DNA of 64,000 nucleotides from Paenibacillus bouchesdurhonensis (GCF_900155685.1 NZ_LT732548.1:71898-135897), one strand, 5' to 3'; positions 1-12,447 are shown, numbered from the stretch's first letter. Numbers and translations are program-made. The notes: a model not told the origin generated them from the sequence alone.

Positions 1-169
1 CTTTGTTTCTCGTATGTTACCGTTGTTTCAGCGGCAACTCTTATAATATAACACTTGCTGCTAACAATTGCAAGAGTTTTTCTAAAATTAATTTTTTCGA
101 ATATAAACTCTATCTCAGCTATCGCTGCAGCAAGTCATACTATACCTATTTCCTAGTTAAAAAGCAAGC

Positions 170-1291
170 CTAGGAAAGAACTTCCTCGATATACAACATA
201 GTATCTTTCATTAAATTAATAATTTCGCCATTAACCGATACCATTGGGCGTGTAGGATGATTGCGATCCGAGAATATAATCTCACCCACCTTGTCATTGC
301 TGAGGCGTACTCTCATTCCATTATGGAACTGGGTTACTTTCTCCACGAAGGTCTGCACAATACTAGGATCAAGTTTTCCAAACGCCTCCGTCTTTAGCTG
401 TTCCAGTACCAAATATGGGGATTGCGCTTTACGATATCTCCGATTGAGCGTCATAGCATGAAAAATATCTGCTATAGCTACGATTCTAGCGTATATATGT
501 ATTTTCTCACCTGTCAGGTGGAAGGGGTACCCTGATCCATCCATTTTCTCATGATGCTGCAGTGCTGTTAGACGGACTCCCTCATTGATTGCAGATGTTT
601 TCCGGAGTTGTTGATATCCATAAGTCGTATGCATTCGCATTTCTTCAGCTTCGCTCTCCGTTAGAGGGTTAGGATTATATAGAATCACCGGATCAATCTT
701 CGTATTCCCAATATCATGCAGTAGACCGGCGAAAGCAACCTGCATCCAATCCTTTTGTGGCAGACCATGCCACTGAGCAAGCAAATAAGATGTCATCGAG
801 GAAAGAATGGCATTGTGGTACAGGTAATCATATTCATTCATGTTTCGCGGCGTAAAGGTCAATACTTTGTAATGCTTCATCTGTTTGATCAAAGCCTCCA
901 GTTGGCGACGCAGCTCATATATGGGAAGCTCCACAGCTAGTACAGACTGAAAAGCACTTTTCGTCAAATGAAGCATCCTATCGTACTCCTGGTGAAGAGG
1001 GTTGATCGGCAAATGTTCCGATTCGGAGGCGGCTGCACTTCCGCTCGGTACGGTCGCCGCTGCTTTCTCTGGTTTACCCGCTGCTGACGTAGAAGGAGTG
1101 GCATTAGATTCCTTTGCCGACTTAGATAGTTCTTCAATTTCTACATCCGATATCATAAAAGCACGCAATATATCCAAATCCCTCGGCAACAGCACCTTCC
1201 CTTTTTGCAATAACAAACCACCTAAGGGACTGTATACGTTGCTTATGATTTTTAATCCGGGCTTGAGTTCTGTCACAGGGATCTTATTCAT
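170..1291 (-). CDS. HD-GYP domain protein, probable cyclic-di-GMP phosphodiesterase
   Basis: 373 residues. The C-terminal half carries the HD-GYP signature: HD pair at residues 192-193 in LLHDIG, HH at 246-247, the GSGYP motif at about 252-256, and a further metal-ligand-type Asp in AIADIF near 275. The family hydrolyses c-di-GMP with a bimetal centre. The N-terminal 55 residues resemble the domain often preceding HD-GYP in Bacilli, followed by a low-complexity Ala/Ser linker at about 60-95. The residue after HDIG is Asn rather than the usual Lys. The start is preceded by a GAGGAGAG ribosome site. It is the last gene of the leftward series after gyrA and has its own spacing, so is probably monocistronic. 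Confidence 0.88.
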   Translation of the reverse strand: MNKIPVTELKPGLKIISNVYSPLGGLLLQKGKVLLPRDLDILRAFMISDVEIEELSKSAKESNATPSTSAAGKPEKAAATVPSGSAAASESEHLPINPLHQEYDRMLHLTKSAFQSVLAVELPIYELRRQLEALIKQMKHYKVLTFTPRNMNEYDYLYHNAILSSMTSYLLAQWHGLPQKDWMQVAFAGLLHDIGNTKIDPVILYNPNPLTESEAEEMRMHTTYGYQQLRKTSAINEGVRLTALQHHEKMDGSGYPFHLTGEKIHIYARIVAIADIFHAMTLNRRYRKAQSPYLVLEQLKTEAFGKLDPSIVQTFVEKVTQFHNGMRVRLSNDKVGEIIFSDRNHPTRPMVSVNGEIINLMKDTMLYIEEVLS

Positions 1292-1607
1292 TACACTCTC
1301 TCCTCAACTCTCTACTTTATTTAGGATGTATTCCCTATGTATTTAATAAAAACTACCGACAATAACAGTACTAATGTCATTATAGTATGGCTGGATTGAC
1401 CCAACAATCCACTTTTCATAAAAGATATCTTAAAATGTTAAGTACTTTAATTTTATGTGTAACAAAACATAAGCTTCAGAGTCTAATTACCAAAATAGAG
1501 TCTAATTACCAAAGGGGAAGCCAGGAGAAGCATATGTCGGAGATCGTCTATCGGAACTATATTTGTGCGGATACACAAAACTAAAGATACGCTCTAAAAT
1601 AAAACGT
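1292..1607. other. intergenic region between HD-GYP gene and gyrA
   Basis: About 315 bases without a convincing gene. It holds the HD-GYP upstream region and a short tandem duplication (AGTCTAATTACCAAA twice near 1480-1512). A 65-codon open frame on the plus strand here has no family resemblance and no good ribosome site, and was not called. Confidence 0.5.
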
Positions 1608-1640
1608 AAAAAAGCGGCTCCCATAAATGGGTGCCGCTTT
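1608..1640 (-). terminator. intrinsic terminator of gyrA
   Basis: On the minus strand the arms AAAGCGGC and GCCGCTTT, extended inside by CCCA/TGGG, enclose a short TTTA loop and are followed by a T run. It lies about 35 bases past the gyrA stop. Confidence 0.85.
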
Positions 1641-1674
1641 GCATATCCCTGCCATTTGGTATGACGTAAAGCTG

Positions 1675-4239
1675 CTACTCTTCGGAGGCTTCGTTGTCGG
1701 CATCTGAATCTGCATTTGCCTCATCAGTCTTATCCTGATAATCGGCATCGGTCGCTTCTTCGCCAAGCGCCCCTTTCAGATTTTCGCCATCCTCTTCATC
1801 CTCGTGCTCTGAATCTTCGCTCTTGTCTGAGCGGCAAACCGTAGCAACAGCGTCATCTTCACGGATATTAATCAACTTCACGCCCTGTGTGTTACGCCCC
1901 ATGGTCGATATTCCTTCCATACTCGTACGGATAAGCGTTCCGCTGCTTGTAATAATCATGAGATCCTCTTCGTCCTTAACTACCTTCAGACCAACGACAG
2001 AACCATTCTTCTCTGTTACATTGATCGTCTTAATCCCTTTACCTCCACGACTTTGAATCCTGTATTCGGAGACAGGGGTGCGTTTGCCATAGCCCTTCGT
2101 CGTTACGATCAGAATATCCTGCTCAGGCACAATGACATCCATACCGATCAATTCATCATGCTCATCCAGCGTGATCCCTTTAACCCCAGTGGCGGCTCTA
2201 CCCATAGAGCGAACATCACCCTCTGGGAAGCGGATGGACATCCCTTGAGCCGTACCCATGATCAGCTCTTGCTTACCATCGGTAAGTCTTACATCAATCA
2301 GCGTATCATCTTCCCGTAGATTCACGGCGATAAGTCCGCCTCTACGAATATTGATGTAATCCTCCAGCGGCGTCTTCTTCACGATACCCTGACGCGTCGC
2401 AAAGAACAGATATTTATCCTCATCGAACTTCTCTACCGGTATAACCGCGTTAACCGTTTCCCCTTGTTCGATTTGAATCAGGTTAATGATTGGTGTACCG
2501 CGCGCCGTCCGGCCAAGCTCGGGAATTTCGTAAGCCTTCAGACGATACGCCTTGCCTCGATCCGTAAAGAACATCAAGTAATGGTGAGTATTCGTTACGA
2601 AAAGATGCTCCACAAAGTCATTATCCTTCGTATCCATCCCTACGACACCCCGTCCACCACGCTTCTGACTGCGATAAGTGGTCACTGGCAGGCGTTTAAT
2701 ATAACCGGTGTGCGTAATCGTGATAACGACTTCCTCTTGTGGAATCAAGTCCTCATCGAGGATACTCTCTTCACCGACCGTGATTTCTGTACGGCGTGGA
2801 TCTGCGAAACGATCACGAATTTCCTGAAGCTCGTCACTGATAATTTGCAGCACGAGTTCCTCGTTAGCCAGAATTTCACGATATTCCGCTATTTTAATAA
2901 GCAGCTCATTGTACTCTTCCTCGATCTTCTCACGCTCGAGGCCTGTCAGGCGTTGTAGACGCATATCGAGAATGGCCTGCGATTGCTCCTGACTTAGTCC
3001 GAATCGCTCCATTAGACCCGTACGGGCAATTTCCGTCGTTCGCGATCCGCGAATAAGGGCAATAACCTCATCCAGATTATCAAGGGCGATCCGCAATCCC
3101 TCGAGAATATGAGCACGTGCTTCTGCCTTCTTCAGCTCAAATTCTGTTCGGCGGCGAATAACTTCTACCTGGTGCTGCAAATAATGATGAAGAACTTCTT
3201 TCAACGTCAGAATCTTCGGCTCATTATTCACAATCGCCAGCATATTAATTCCAAAAGTACTCTGCATGGACGTATGCTTATATAAATTGTTCAGCACGAC
3301 ATTCGGATTGACATCGCGGCGCAGCTCGATCACTACGCGCATTCCGTTGCGATCAGATTCATCCCGCAAATCGGTAATGCCGTCAATTCTTTTCTCGCGA
3401 ACGAGTTCAGCGATTTTCTCAACCAATCGAGCCTTATTTACTTGATACGGAAGCTCGTCCACAATAATTCGCGCTTTGTTATTATGCTCTTCAATGGTCG
3501 TTCTAGCTCTCATTGTTACAGAACCGCGACCTGTGGTATATGCCTGACGAATGCCGGAACGTCCTACAATATAACCTGCGGTTGGGAAATCCGGGCCTTG
3601 AATATAATCCATCAAATCAAGTGAATCGATATCTGGATTAACAATCATCGCTTGAACCCCATCGATAACTTCACCTAAATTATGCGGCGGAATATTGGTC
3701 GCCATACCGACAGCGATGCCGGATACGCCGTTAACGAGCAAGTTTGGATATCTTGCTGGAAGCACAACCGGTTCATGTTCCTCACCGTCATAGTTTGGCA
3801 TGAAATCGATGGTTTCTTTATTAATATCGCGCAGCATTTCCATCGCAATTTTGGATAAGCGCGCTTCCGTATATCGCATTGCCGCAGCAAAGTCACCATC
3901 TATAGAACCGAAGTTGCCGTGACCTTCCACGAGCATATAACGCATCGAGAAATCCTGAGCCATCCGGACCATCGTTTCATATACCGCTGAATCCCCGTGC
4001 GGGTGATATTTACCAATAACTTCGCCGACGATTCTGGCCGATTTCTTATACGGCTTATCGGGATACATACCAAGCTCGGACATCGCATACAGAATACGAC
4101 GATGCACCGGCTTCAAACCATCCCTAACATCTGGCAGAGCACGGCTGACAATAATGCTCATCGCATAATCCATAAAGGATTCACGCATTTCCACATTAAT
4201 GTCCCGATCTACGATTTGCGAAAATTTTTCTTCCGCCAT
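1675..4239 (-). CDS. gyrA: DNA gyrase subunit A
   Basis: 854 residues, the breakage-reunion subunit of gyrase. The catalytic tyrosine is Tyr123 in AAMRYTEAR. The quinolone-resistance region reads GDSAVYE, with Ser84 and Glu88 in the susceptible state. The C-terminal beta-pinwheel contains a GyrA-box-like KRGGRGVVG segment. The last 50 residues are a very acidic tail (Asp/Glu rich), making the protein about 30 residues longer than the roughly 820 of Bacillus subtilis GyrA. The start has GGAGG seven bases upstream. It is separated from gyrB by a gene on the other strand. Confidence 0.98.
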   Translation of the reverse strand: MAEEKFSQIVDRDINVEMRESFMDYAMSIIVSRALPDVRDGLKPVHRRILYAMSELGMYPDKPYKKSARIVGEVIGKYHPHGDSAVYETMVRMAQDFSMRYMLVEGHGNFGSIDGDFAAAMRYTEARLSKIAMEMLRDINKETIDFMPNYDGEEHEPVVLPARYPNLLVNGVSGIAVGMATNIPPHNLGEVIDGVQAMIVNPDIDSLDLMDYIQGPDFPTAGYIVGRSGIRQAYTTGRGSVTMRARTTIEEHNNKARIIVDELPYQVNKARLVEKIAELVREKRIDGITDLRDESDRNGMRVVIELRRDVNPNVVLNNLYKHTSMQSTFGINMLAIVNNEPKILTLKEVLHHYLQHQVEVIRRRTEFELKKAEARAHILEGLRIALDNLDEVIALIRGSRTTEIARTGLMERFGLSQEQSQAILDMRLQRLTGLEREKIEEEYNELLIKIAEYREILANEELVLQIISDELQEIRDRFADPRRTEITVGEESILDEDLIPQEEVVITITHTGYIKRLPVTTYRSQKRGGRGVVGMDTKDNDFVEHLFVTNTHHYLMFFTDRGKAYRLKAYEIPELGRTARGTPIINLIQIEQGETVNAVIPVEKFDEDKYLFFATRQGIVKKTPLEDYINIRRGGLIAVNLREDDTLIDVRLTDGKQELIMGTAQGMSIRFPEGDVRSMGRAATGVKGITLDEHDELIGMDVIVPEQDILIVTTKGYGKRTPVSEYRIQSRGGKGIKTINVTEKNGSVVGLKVVKDEEDLMIITSSGTLIRTSMEGISTMGRNTQGVKLINIREDDAVATVCRSDKSEDSEHEDEEDGENLKGALGEEATDADYQDKTDEANADSDADNEASEE

Positions 4240-4584
4240 GCTGGACCTCCTTCAAATTCTATCCATATGCCTATGTTTGGGAAAACCTTGAAAAAACCGG
4301 TAAGTCACTATACCTATTATATTACTTTCACAATTTAAGCACAATTAAACGTATTTGATTTCCCGGTTATCTTCCCAGATAAGACACCTTAAAAAAATGG
4401 GGATGTGTCCACTCCCATTATTGCTTCCGCTCATATACTACGGATATAGGCATTTTCTTTACACGCCAATGAACTAACATGATTCCCACATCTCATAATT
4501 ATATCATTTTTTATCTCTTCTGTCCTATGTTTTCCTCCGCGAAGAAAATGTACAACTACAGCTCAGGAAAGGAAGGAATATTAC
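4240..4584. other. divergent intergenic region gyrA / yheC-like
   Basis: About 345 bases between divergently read gyrA and the ATP-grasp gene. It must hold both promoters; I did not find an unambiguous -35/-10 pair. A weak inverted repeat (ATGGGGATG/CACTCCCAT) is near 4397-4419. A 79-codon plus-strand frame that crosses into the next gene looks like a shadow. Confidence 0.4.
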
Positions 4585-5364
4585 TTGGCGATTCAGCGAG
4601 TTGCAAGCAAATGGGAAAAAACTATAGCCTTGAACAAAAGAGAGCACATTATGCCGTATATTCCAGACACCCGCAAATATTCTCTTGCCCAGCTGCAAGA
4701 TATGTTGGGCTTATATGAAATGGTATACATTAAGCCCGACTGCGGAACTTACGGTATTGGCGTCATGTGCGCCGAAATATGGAGAGACGATTCAAACGAG
4801 AACACCGATCCTAAGTGCATATTGAAATTTGGAACCCAAAGTGAAATTCATCCCACCGTAGAAAGTCTTCATAAATCGATAAAAGAAAAGATCGGTGCAA
4901 AAATGTATTTAATCCAAAAGGGAATTTCACTGTTAACCTATAAGAACCGCAAATTTGATATCCGAGCCCTTGTACAAAAAACGCCCCATAATACCTGGGA
5001 AACTACAGCCTTCATAGGCCGTGTTGCCGCACCACGAAAAATCGTAACCAATCATCATAGCGGGGGGACGGTACTGCCTATAGAGGACTTACTGGGATCC
5101 TATTTAATCCCTTCCCAATTCTCGGGCTTATATAAAGAAATGAAAAACCTCGGTGTTCACGTCGCATCCCAGCTTTCACGAAAATATCCCCGGCTTAAAG
5201 AGATCGGCCTCGACCTGGCAATCGACGAACAGTACCGCATCTGGATTCTGGAAGTCAATACCAAGCCTGCTCTCTTCCCTTTCAAATGGCTGCAGGACAA
5301 AAGCATTTATAAAAAGGTTCGCCGATACGCTGTTGCTTACGGAAGGCTGAAATCTGCAAAATAG
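4585..5364 (+). CDS. YheC/YheD-family ATP-grasp protein (spore-coat-associated type)
   Basis: 259 residues starting at TTG with AGGAAAGGAAGG just upstream. ATP-grasp features are visible: YIKPDCGTYGIGV near residue 48, FDIRALVQ near 123, and the metal-binding end IWILEVNTKPAL near 230. The family is associated with spore coats in Bacillus; the substrate is unknown. It is read on the plus strand between gyrB and gyrA, against replication-fork movement in this arm, and looks like a single-gene insertion into the gyrBA pair. Confidence 0.8.
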   Translation: MAIQRVASKWEKTIALNKREHIMPYIPDTRKYSLAQLQDMLGLYEMVYIKPDCGTYGIGVMCAEIWRDDSNENTDPKCILKFGTQSEIHPTVESLHKSIKEKIGAKMYLIQKGISLLTYKNRKFDIRALVQKTPHNTWETTAFIGRVAAPRKIVTNHHSGGTVLPIEDLLGSYLIPSQFSGLYKEMKNLGVHVASQLSRKYPRLKEIGLDLAIDEQYRIWILEVNTKPALFPFKWLQDKSIYKKVRRYAVAYGRLKSAK

Positions 5365-5410
5365 CATAAGACAATAAAGCTGGCTTCATCCGTTGTAATA
5401 CTTGTAGAAA

Positions 5411-5440
5411 TAAAAAGAGTGCTGTCCGTAAGACAGCACC
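5411..5440 (-). terminator. terminator of gyrB, possibly bidirectional
   Basis: Perfect 8-bp stem GTGCTGTC/GACAGCAC with a five-base loop. It is followed on the minus strand by TCTTTTTA. It lies between the convergent ends of gyrB and the YheC/D-type gene and could serve both. Confidence 0.85.
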
Positions 5441-5470
5441 CTTCTATCATCCAATTATCAATTTCCAAAA

Positions 5471-7396
<1,926 letters not shown>

Positions 7397-7435
7397 CTAC
7401 TTCTATAGATTCAAAACACCCGCTTGACGGGTCAG

Positions 7436-7684
7436 TTAGATTGCAAAAGATATATTTGCCTTCTTCTTGAGGGTTGCGGAAGAAATTGGTGAATAATATA
7501 CCGTAGTTTTCGTTACTACGATCGATTTAGCTTCTTCCTCTCCGATGCGCTGCACGTTCTTCTCTTTGATCGCGTGGCTAACGAACTGCTTGGAAATCTT
7601 CGAGGACTTCTCGATTGAAATGTCGAAAATAGCAACCAGTTCTGAGGAGAATATGACCTTCTCACCACCTAAGTGAATGTACAT
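7436..7684 (-). CDS. remB: RemB (YaaB), extracellular-matrix regulator family
   Basis: 82 residues of the DUF370/RemA-RemB family. The pattern MYIHLGGEK at the start and TTVYYSPISSATLKKKA near the end matches YaaB of Bacillus, which sits in the same recF-remB-gyrB position. RemA-type proteins bind DNA and activate matrix genes. The role of RemB is less clear. GGAAAGAG precedes the ATG. Confidence 0.88.
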   Translation of the reverse strand: MYIHLGGEKVIFSSELVAIFDISIEKSSKISKQFVSHAIKEKNVQRIGEEEAKSIVVTKTTVYYSPISSATLKKKANISFAI

Positions 7685-7700
7685 CTCTTTCCTCCACTCA

Positions 7701-8813
7701 TTATGAATTGACTTGTCCTTCGTGCACGTGAAAAATGCTGGCGTCTTGCAGCCGGCCCGCGTTGATGCTCTCTATGCCTGTTGCCGTAATAAACGTCTGA
7801 ACTTTGCTTTGAAAAGTCTCGATCAATTGAGTTTGGCGATATGGATCAAGTTCTGAAAGCACATCATCCAGCAGAAGAATCGGATATTCCCCAATCTCTT
7901 CATGAATCAGCTCAATTTCCGCTAATTTAAGCGATAATGCCGTTGTTCTTTGCTGTCCCTGGGAACCGTATACCTGGGCTTCATTTCCGTTAATATGAAA
8001 AGCCAAATCGTCGCGGTGCGGCCCAGAAAGCGTCATGCCACGGCGGATTTCCTGCTCTTTCATTTGTGATAACTTTATCATAAATTGCTCCATTAGGACA
8101 GCTTCATCTTCTTCCTCAGCCTCTCCGAAGGAAGGTAAATAGGATAATTCCAGCTTTTCTAGGCCTCCGGTAATGCCCTCGTGAATCTGTTCAGCCCATT
8201 TCTGCAGCTTTCTTATAAATTGTTTCCTTCTTTTGATAATTTTAACACCGTGCTCCGCAAGCTGCTCATTCCAAATCTCCAGCATGGTTCCCATTTCAGG
8301 GCCGGCTCCATAAGCTTGCTTCAACAGATTATTTCTCTGTACAAGCACCTTTTGATATTGCTGAAGATGGAACAAATAACTGGGCTGCACCTGGCCGATT
8401 TCCATATCCAGAAAGCGTCTGCGAATTCCCGGCGTTCCCTTGACGATTTCCAGATCCTCCGGAGCGAACATAACGACGTTCAAAGCGCCGATGAAATCGC
8501 TTAACTTACGCTGCTCCAAGCTGTTGACCTTGGCTCTCTTCCCTTGTTGAGACAAGCGAAGCTCTAATTTCAATGTGCCGTACTTCTTCTCCACATCGGC
8601 GCCGATGACCGCATGATCACTGCCGAAAGCGATCAGCTCTTTATCCTTTGTCGTACGGTGTGATTTCGTTAAAGCGAGCACGAAGAGAGACTCTAGCAAA
8701 TTAGTCTTTCCCTGCGCATTGCGGCCGATGAGTAAATTGACATTACCGAAATTATTCAGCGCCAATGTCTCGTAATTTCGGTAATGCTCCAAACGTAAAT
8801 GATTGACATACAT
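7701..8813 (-). CDS. recF: DNA replication and repair protein RecF
   Basis: 370 residues, an SMC-like ATPase that helps load RecA at gaps. Walker A GRNAQGKT is at 30-37. The signature segment LSGPHRDDLAF and Walker B ILLLDDVLSELD are near 265 and 320. Position between yaaA and remB is the standard Firmicute order. Confidence 0.97.
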   Translation of the reverse strand: MYVNHLRLEHYRNYETLALNNFGNVNLLIGRNAQGKTNLLESLFVLALTKSHRTTKDKELIAFGSDHAVIGADVEKKYGTLKLELRLSQQGKRAKVNSLEQRKLSDFIGALNVVMFAPEDLEIVKGTPGIRRRFLDMEIGQVQPSYLFHLQQYQKVLVQRNNLLKQAYGAGPEMGTMLEIWNEQLAEHGVKIIKRRKQFIRKLQKWAEQIHEGITGGLEKLELSYLPSFGEAEEEDEAVLMEQFMIKLSQMKEQEIRRGMTLSGPHRDDLAFHINGNEAQVYGSQGQQRTTALSLKLAEIELIHEEIGEYPILLLDDVLSELDPYRQTQLIETFQSKVQTFITATGIESINAGRLQDASIFHVHEGQVNS

Positions 8814-8882
8814 GCGGTCTTAAGCCCCCTTCCTTCCCGCTGCTCCCAAATCGGCTTCTGATTGGCGAGCAGTTAAGGGACT

Positions 8883-9098
8883 TTATTGCTTAGCAACCTG
8901 GAAAGCGCCGCATCCTTCCACTTCAACCGTATCTCCGGGATAGAGCTTGCGGCCCCGGCGTTCTTCCAACTCGCCGTTGACCTTGACGGCTTCCTCCTGC
9001 AAAAGCGCCTTGGCCATGCCTCCCGTAGGTACGCAATCCGCCAGCTTTAGAAATTGATCCAGCTTAATGTATTCGGTCGATATGGCGACTGTCTTCAT
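8883..9098 (-). CDS. yaaA: S4-domain RNA-binding protein YaaA
   Basis: 71 residues forming a single S4 fold: LDQFLKLADCVPTGG followed by VKVNGELEERRGRKLYPGD. This is the family found between dnaN and recF in Bacilli; S4 domains bind structured RNA. The start has AGGAGAAAGGA upstream. Confidence 0.92.
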   Translation of the reverse strand: MKTVAISTEYIKLDQFLKLADCVPTGGMAKALLQEEAVKVNGELEERRGRKLYPGDTVEVEGCGAFQVAKQ

Positions 9099-9162
9099 GT
9101 TTAAATTCTTCCTTTCTCCTCGATCGGGATCGCAGGCGTACTCTAGGCCGCCTCATCACCGA

Positions 9163-10305
9163 TTAATTCGTTGTTCGGTAAGGGAGGATGAGATAGAGGC
9201 TTTGGCTATCATCCAATGGCTTGATAATGATTGGGCTCATTGCGCCCGTGAAGCCAATATGGAGCTGTTGACTCTCGACGACTTTCAGCACATCAAGCAT
9301 ATATTTCGAGTTAAATGAAATTCGCAGCGGATCTCCCTCAAATTTAGCAACCTCGAGCTGTTCTGTAACTTTTCCAAGCTCTGACGAACTCGAGGAAATC
9401 TCAATTGTCCCGTCATCCATCGTTTGCAATCGAACAATATTGGTTTTCTCTTCGCGAGATAGCAAATAAGCCCGGTCAATCGAATCGCTCAGTTTCTTCG
9501 TATCCAGGACAAGTTCTGTTTTATAGGTTGTCGGAATAATCTTGGAAGTATCCGGATAAGTTCCGTCTAATATGCGCGAATAGAACAAGATCCGATCAAT
9601 TTTGAACAACACTTGATTGTCCGCGACGACGATCTCGATGATGGTGTTCTGATCCGGGATAATCTTGCTCAGCTCGTTCAACGTTTTCCCCGAAATAACG
9701 ATGTTGCTGAACCGGATATCATCGGCATCGTCTAATACAGCAGTTCTGCTAGCTAGGCGGTGACGGTCGGTAGCTACGAATTTGAATTGATTGTCACTTA
9801 AGTTCCACAGTATCCCGGTCAAAATAGGTGATGTTTCATTTGTGGAAATGGAGAATGCCGTTTGTTTGATCATGTTCTTGAGCAAATCACCCGGAATCAT
9901 GATGATTTGATCCTCTTCAATGCTTGGGAGCACCGGGAATTCCTCCGGGTCAAGCCCCACCATTTGAATATCCGTTGAGCCGGAGCGGATTAACGTCTGG
10001 AAGCCGTCTTTAACTTCCATTTCGATTTCTTGAGAAGGAAGCTTTTTAATGATTTCAACGAAAAATTTAGCCGGAAGTACGACGCTGCCCGGACGCTCGA
10101 TTTGAACGATTTGTTTATCATGATCTTCAGCTGGAATAAAAGCCTGAATCGAAATATCGGTATCGCTAGCAGTTAGAGTCATGCCTTGGAAATTTACCTC
10201 TAGCTTAATGCCTGTCAATATGGGAATCGTTGTCCGGCTGGAGATCGCCTTGGAAACGTGTTGAATGGATTCATTTAATTCATGTTTAAGAATGCGGATT
10301 TTCAT
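9163..10305 (-). CDS. dnaN: DNA polymerase III beta sliding clamp
   Basis: 380 residues with the usual length and three-domain clamp pattern, starting MKIRILKHELNESIQHV and ending in PIIIKPLDDSQSLYLILPYR. It forms the ring that tethers polymerase to DNA. TAGGAGTTG lies seven bases before the ATG. It is next to dnaA with the unwinding part of oriC between them. Confidence 0.98.
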   Translation of the reverse strand: MKIRILKHELNESIQHVSKAISSRTTIPILTGIKLEVNFQGMTLTASDTDISIQAFIPAEDHDKQIVQIERPGSVVLPAKFFVEIIKKLPSQEIEMEVKDGFQTLIRSGSTDIQMVGLDPEEFPVLPSIEEDQIIMIPGDLLKNMIKQTAFSISTNETSPILTGILWNLSDNQFKFVATDRHRLASRTAVLDDADDIRFSNIVISGKTLNELSKIIPDQNTIIEIVVADNQVLFKIDRILFYSRILDGTYPDTSKIIPTTYKTELVLDTKKLSDSIDRAYLLSREEKTNIVRLQTMDDGTIEISSSSSELGKVTEQLEVAKFEGDPLRISFNSKYMLDVLKVVESQQLHIGFTGAMSPIIIKPLDDSQSLYLILPYRTTN

Positions 10306-10461
10306 AATTTCAACTCCTAAAAGATTTTATGTAGCCAATAATCTTCTCAAATATTTAGTCATATCCCTCGTCCTAAAGCATACATTCTAATTATATCGAC
10401 AAAAAGCCCGTGAGAATTTCGCTGTGCCATAAATAAGCGCAGATTTGGTTTTATATTTCAA

Positions 10462-10476
10462 GCGGCTTTAGGCCGC
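10462..10476. repeat. small hairpin between dnaA and dnaN
   Basis: GCGGC and GCCGC form a 5-bp GC stem beside the AT-rich tract downstream of dnaA. No T run follows on either strand, so it is not a typical terminator. Confidence 0.4.
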
Positions 10477-10479
10477 CTA

Positions 10480-10600
10480 TATATGATGATATATCTTTAT
10501 AAATAATAGAAGAAGTAGTAGGGGCACTGAATATGTGGATAACACACATAATTATATGAAATGAAGCCTATCCACATGTGCATAGAATGTGCATAGGCTT
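10480..10600 (-). other. oriC: oriC unwinding region downstream of dnaA (DnaA boxes, DnaA-trio-like track, AT-rich DUE)
   Basis: A perfect DnaA box (TGTGGATAA) is at 10534-10542. Read on the minus strand it is followed by GCCCC and then TACTACTTCTTCTATTA (about 10503-10522), which resembles the DnaA-trio unwinding element of Bacillus subtilis. An AT-rich stretch with TTATAAAGATATAT follows. At 10564-10600 a 14-bp inverted repeat with one mismatch contains two one-mismatch DnaA boxes (CTATCCACA and TGTGCATAG). This corresponds to the incC part of a bipartite origin. Confidence 0.85.
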
Positions 10601-10609
10601 AAAGCTTAT

Positions 10610-11956
10610 TCAGGATAAGTTTTTAATTTTTTCGATCAAGTTATTCACAATTTTGTAGAGTTCCTGATCCGTCTTCAGAGCTTGGGATATTTTGTCATGC
10701 GCATGGATGACGGTTGTATGATCTCGGCCGCCAAAGGCGTCGCCGATTTTTGGCAGCGAGAAATCAGTGAGCTCCCGCGATAAATACATGGCGATTTGCC
10801 GCGGAAAGGCGATGGCCTTCGTCCGTTTGCGAGCTTTGAAATCTTCAATTTTCAAATTGTAATATTCGCCTACTTTTTGCTGAATGTCTTGAATGGTAAT
10901 CATTTTGGGACGACTGGATGGGATGATGTCTTTCAACGCTTCAGCGGCCAGATGAGTGGTTACATCCTGGTTAATCAGGGAAGAGTAGGCCACAACTCGT
11001 ATCAATGCTCCTTCAAGTTCCCGAATGTTCGTATCGATTTGATTCGCGATATACATCATCGCTTCGTTCGGGATATCCAAGTTCTCTGCTTTGGCCTTCT
11101 TGCGCAAAATCGCAATCCGGGTCTCCAGATCCGGCGGCTGGATATCGGTAATCAATCCCCATTCAAACCGTGATCTTAGCCGTTCTTCCAGTGTAGGAAT
11201 TTCCTTTGGCGGCCGATCACTGGAAATGATGATCTGCTTACGTTCTTCATGCAGCGCATTGAAGGTATGGAAGAATTCCTCTTGCGTGGATTCTTTACCT
11301 GCCAAAAATTGAATATCATCAATAAGCAGAATATCGATATTCCGGTATTTGTTCCGGAAACTCTCCGCCCTGTTGTCTCGAATGGAATTAATGAATTCAT
11401 TCGTGAACTTCTCAGAAGAGATATATACTACCTTGCTGCTCGGGCTATGCTCCAAAATATAATGTCCGATCGCATGCATCAGGTGCGTCTTTCCCAAACC
11501 TACGCCACCGTATAGGAATAAAGGGTTATAGGCTCGGGCTGGTGCTTCGGCTACAGCAAGTGATGCCGCATGGGCAAACCGATTGCCCGATCCGATAACG
11601 AACGTATCGAATGTATACTTTGGATTAAGCATATGGGAGATTGGTTCCTCTACAGCGACTGGCGTTGGCGTCTCTTTCTGCTTCTGCGTCTGCTCAGCTG
11701 GTGCTGATTCTTCAATCACAAAAGAGACATCGACCTGTTTGTCGAGATATTCATATACGGTTGTAGCTACAAGCTTGGTATACCGGCTTTCCAGCCATTC
11801 GACGGCAAACGTAGTCGGGGCGGATATGACGATCGAATCGTCGGTAAGGGATACCACTTTCGTTGCCTTGAACCAGGTGTCGAAGCTCGGTTTGCTCAGC
11901 TTGGTATTAATGATGGATAAGATATGCTGCCATATTTCGGAGGTATGGCTGTCCAC
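10610..11956 (-). CDS. dnaA: chromosomal replication initiator DnaA
   Basis: 448 residues from a GTG start with AAAGGAGTGAC upstream. Domain I is at about 1-80, then a Gln/Thr/Pro-rich linker at 85-105. The AAA+ domain has Walker A GGVGLGKT near 150-157 and Walker [11 protein letters not shown]. The DnaA-box-binding domain IV signature [15 protein letters not shown] is near the C-terminus. It binds the boxes on both sides of its own gene. Confidence 0.99.
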   Translation of the reverse strand: MDSHTSEIWQHILSIINTKLSKPSFDTWFKATKVVSLTDDSIVISAPTTFAVEWLESRYTKLVATTVYEYLDKQVDVSFVIEESAPAEQTQKQKETPTPVAVEEPISHMLNPKYTFDTFVIGSGNRFAHAASLAVAEAPARAYNPLFLYGGVGLGKTHLMHAIGHYILEHSPSSKVVYISSEKFTNEFINSIRDNRAESFRNKYRNIDILLIDDIQFLAGKESTQEEFFHTFNALHEERKQIIISSDRPPKEIPTLEERLRSRFEWGLITDIQPPDLETRIAILRKKAKAENLDIPNEAMMYIANQIDTNIRELEGALIRVVAYSSLINQDVTTHLAAEALKDIIPSSRPKMITIQDIQQKVGEYYNLKIEDFKARKRTKAIAFPRQIAMYLSRELTDFSLPKIGDAFGGRDHTTVIHAHDKISQALKTDQELYKIVNNLIEKIKNLS

Positions 11957-12076
11957 AGACTGTCACTCCTTTTAAATCTTACATTTGTGGCTTGAGCCAT
12001 GCAGAATGGGTCGAAAAAAAGCATAAATAAAGGGGACTGTTATCCCCATTAGTCAGAAGGCTATAATAATTATAAA

Positions 12077-12383
12077 CGTGGATAATTTAAAATTGTTCAC
12101 AATGTTATCCACAGGCTGTTGATAATTATGTTGTTAACATCTAGATATTCACAACAAAAGCAATCTAATCATAGCAAAATAAGCCTTGTATTTCAATGTT
12201 CCGCATCAAATTATCCACAAATTCAATAACTTGTGTATAATTTTAATTCACACCACTACATATTGTTTATAAATTGTTTAGTATTCGACATAATGAGCGA
12301 ATTCTCGCTAAAAATTATACACAGGTTGTTAAAGGAAAGGTAGAAGGTTGTAGAAAAAAATGATTGAGAAATATTGTGAATAA
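12077..12383. other. oriC: oriC DnaA-box cluster upstream of dnaA
   Basis: Perfect or consensus boxes (TTATNCACA or complement) are at 12105-12113, 12211-12219, 12232-12240, 12315-12323 and 12375-12383. One-mismatch boxes are at 12077-12085, 12117-12125, 12145-12153 and 12264-12272. They lie in both orientations in a gene-free AT-rich region, like the incB region of Bacillus subtilis. The dnaA promoter must also be here. Confidence 0.93.
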
Positions 12384-12447
12384 CTTTTTGAGGACTTATT
12401 AAGTTGTGGAGAGATATGTCGACGACCGCTGTCATGCAGCAAAATAT

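Noticed and set aside
1387..1584. 65-codon open frame between the HD-GYP gene and gyrA
   Set aside because: Contains a short tandem duplication, no ribosome site, and no protein-like pattern.
4479..4718. 79-codon frame overlapping the YheC/D gene
   Set aside because: Out of frame with a recognised ATP-grasp protein and no ribosome site; a shadow.
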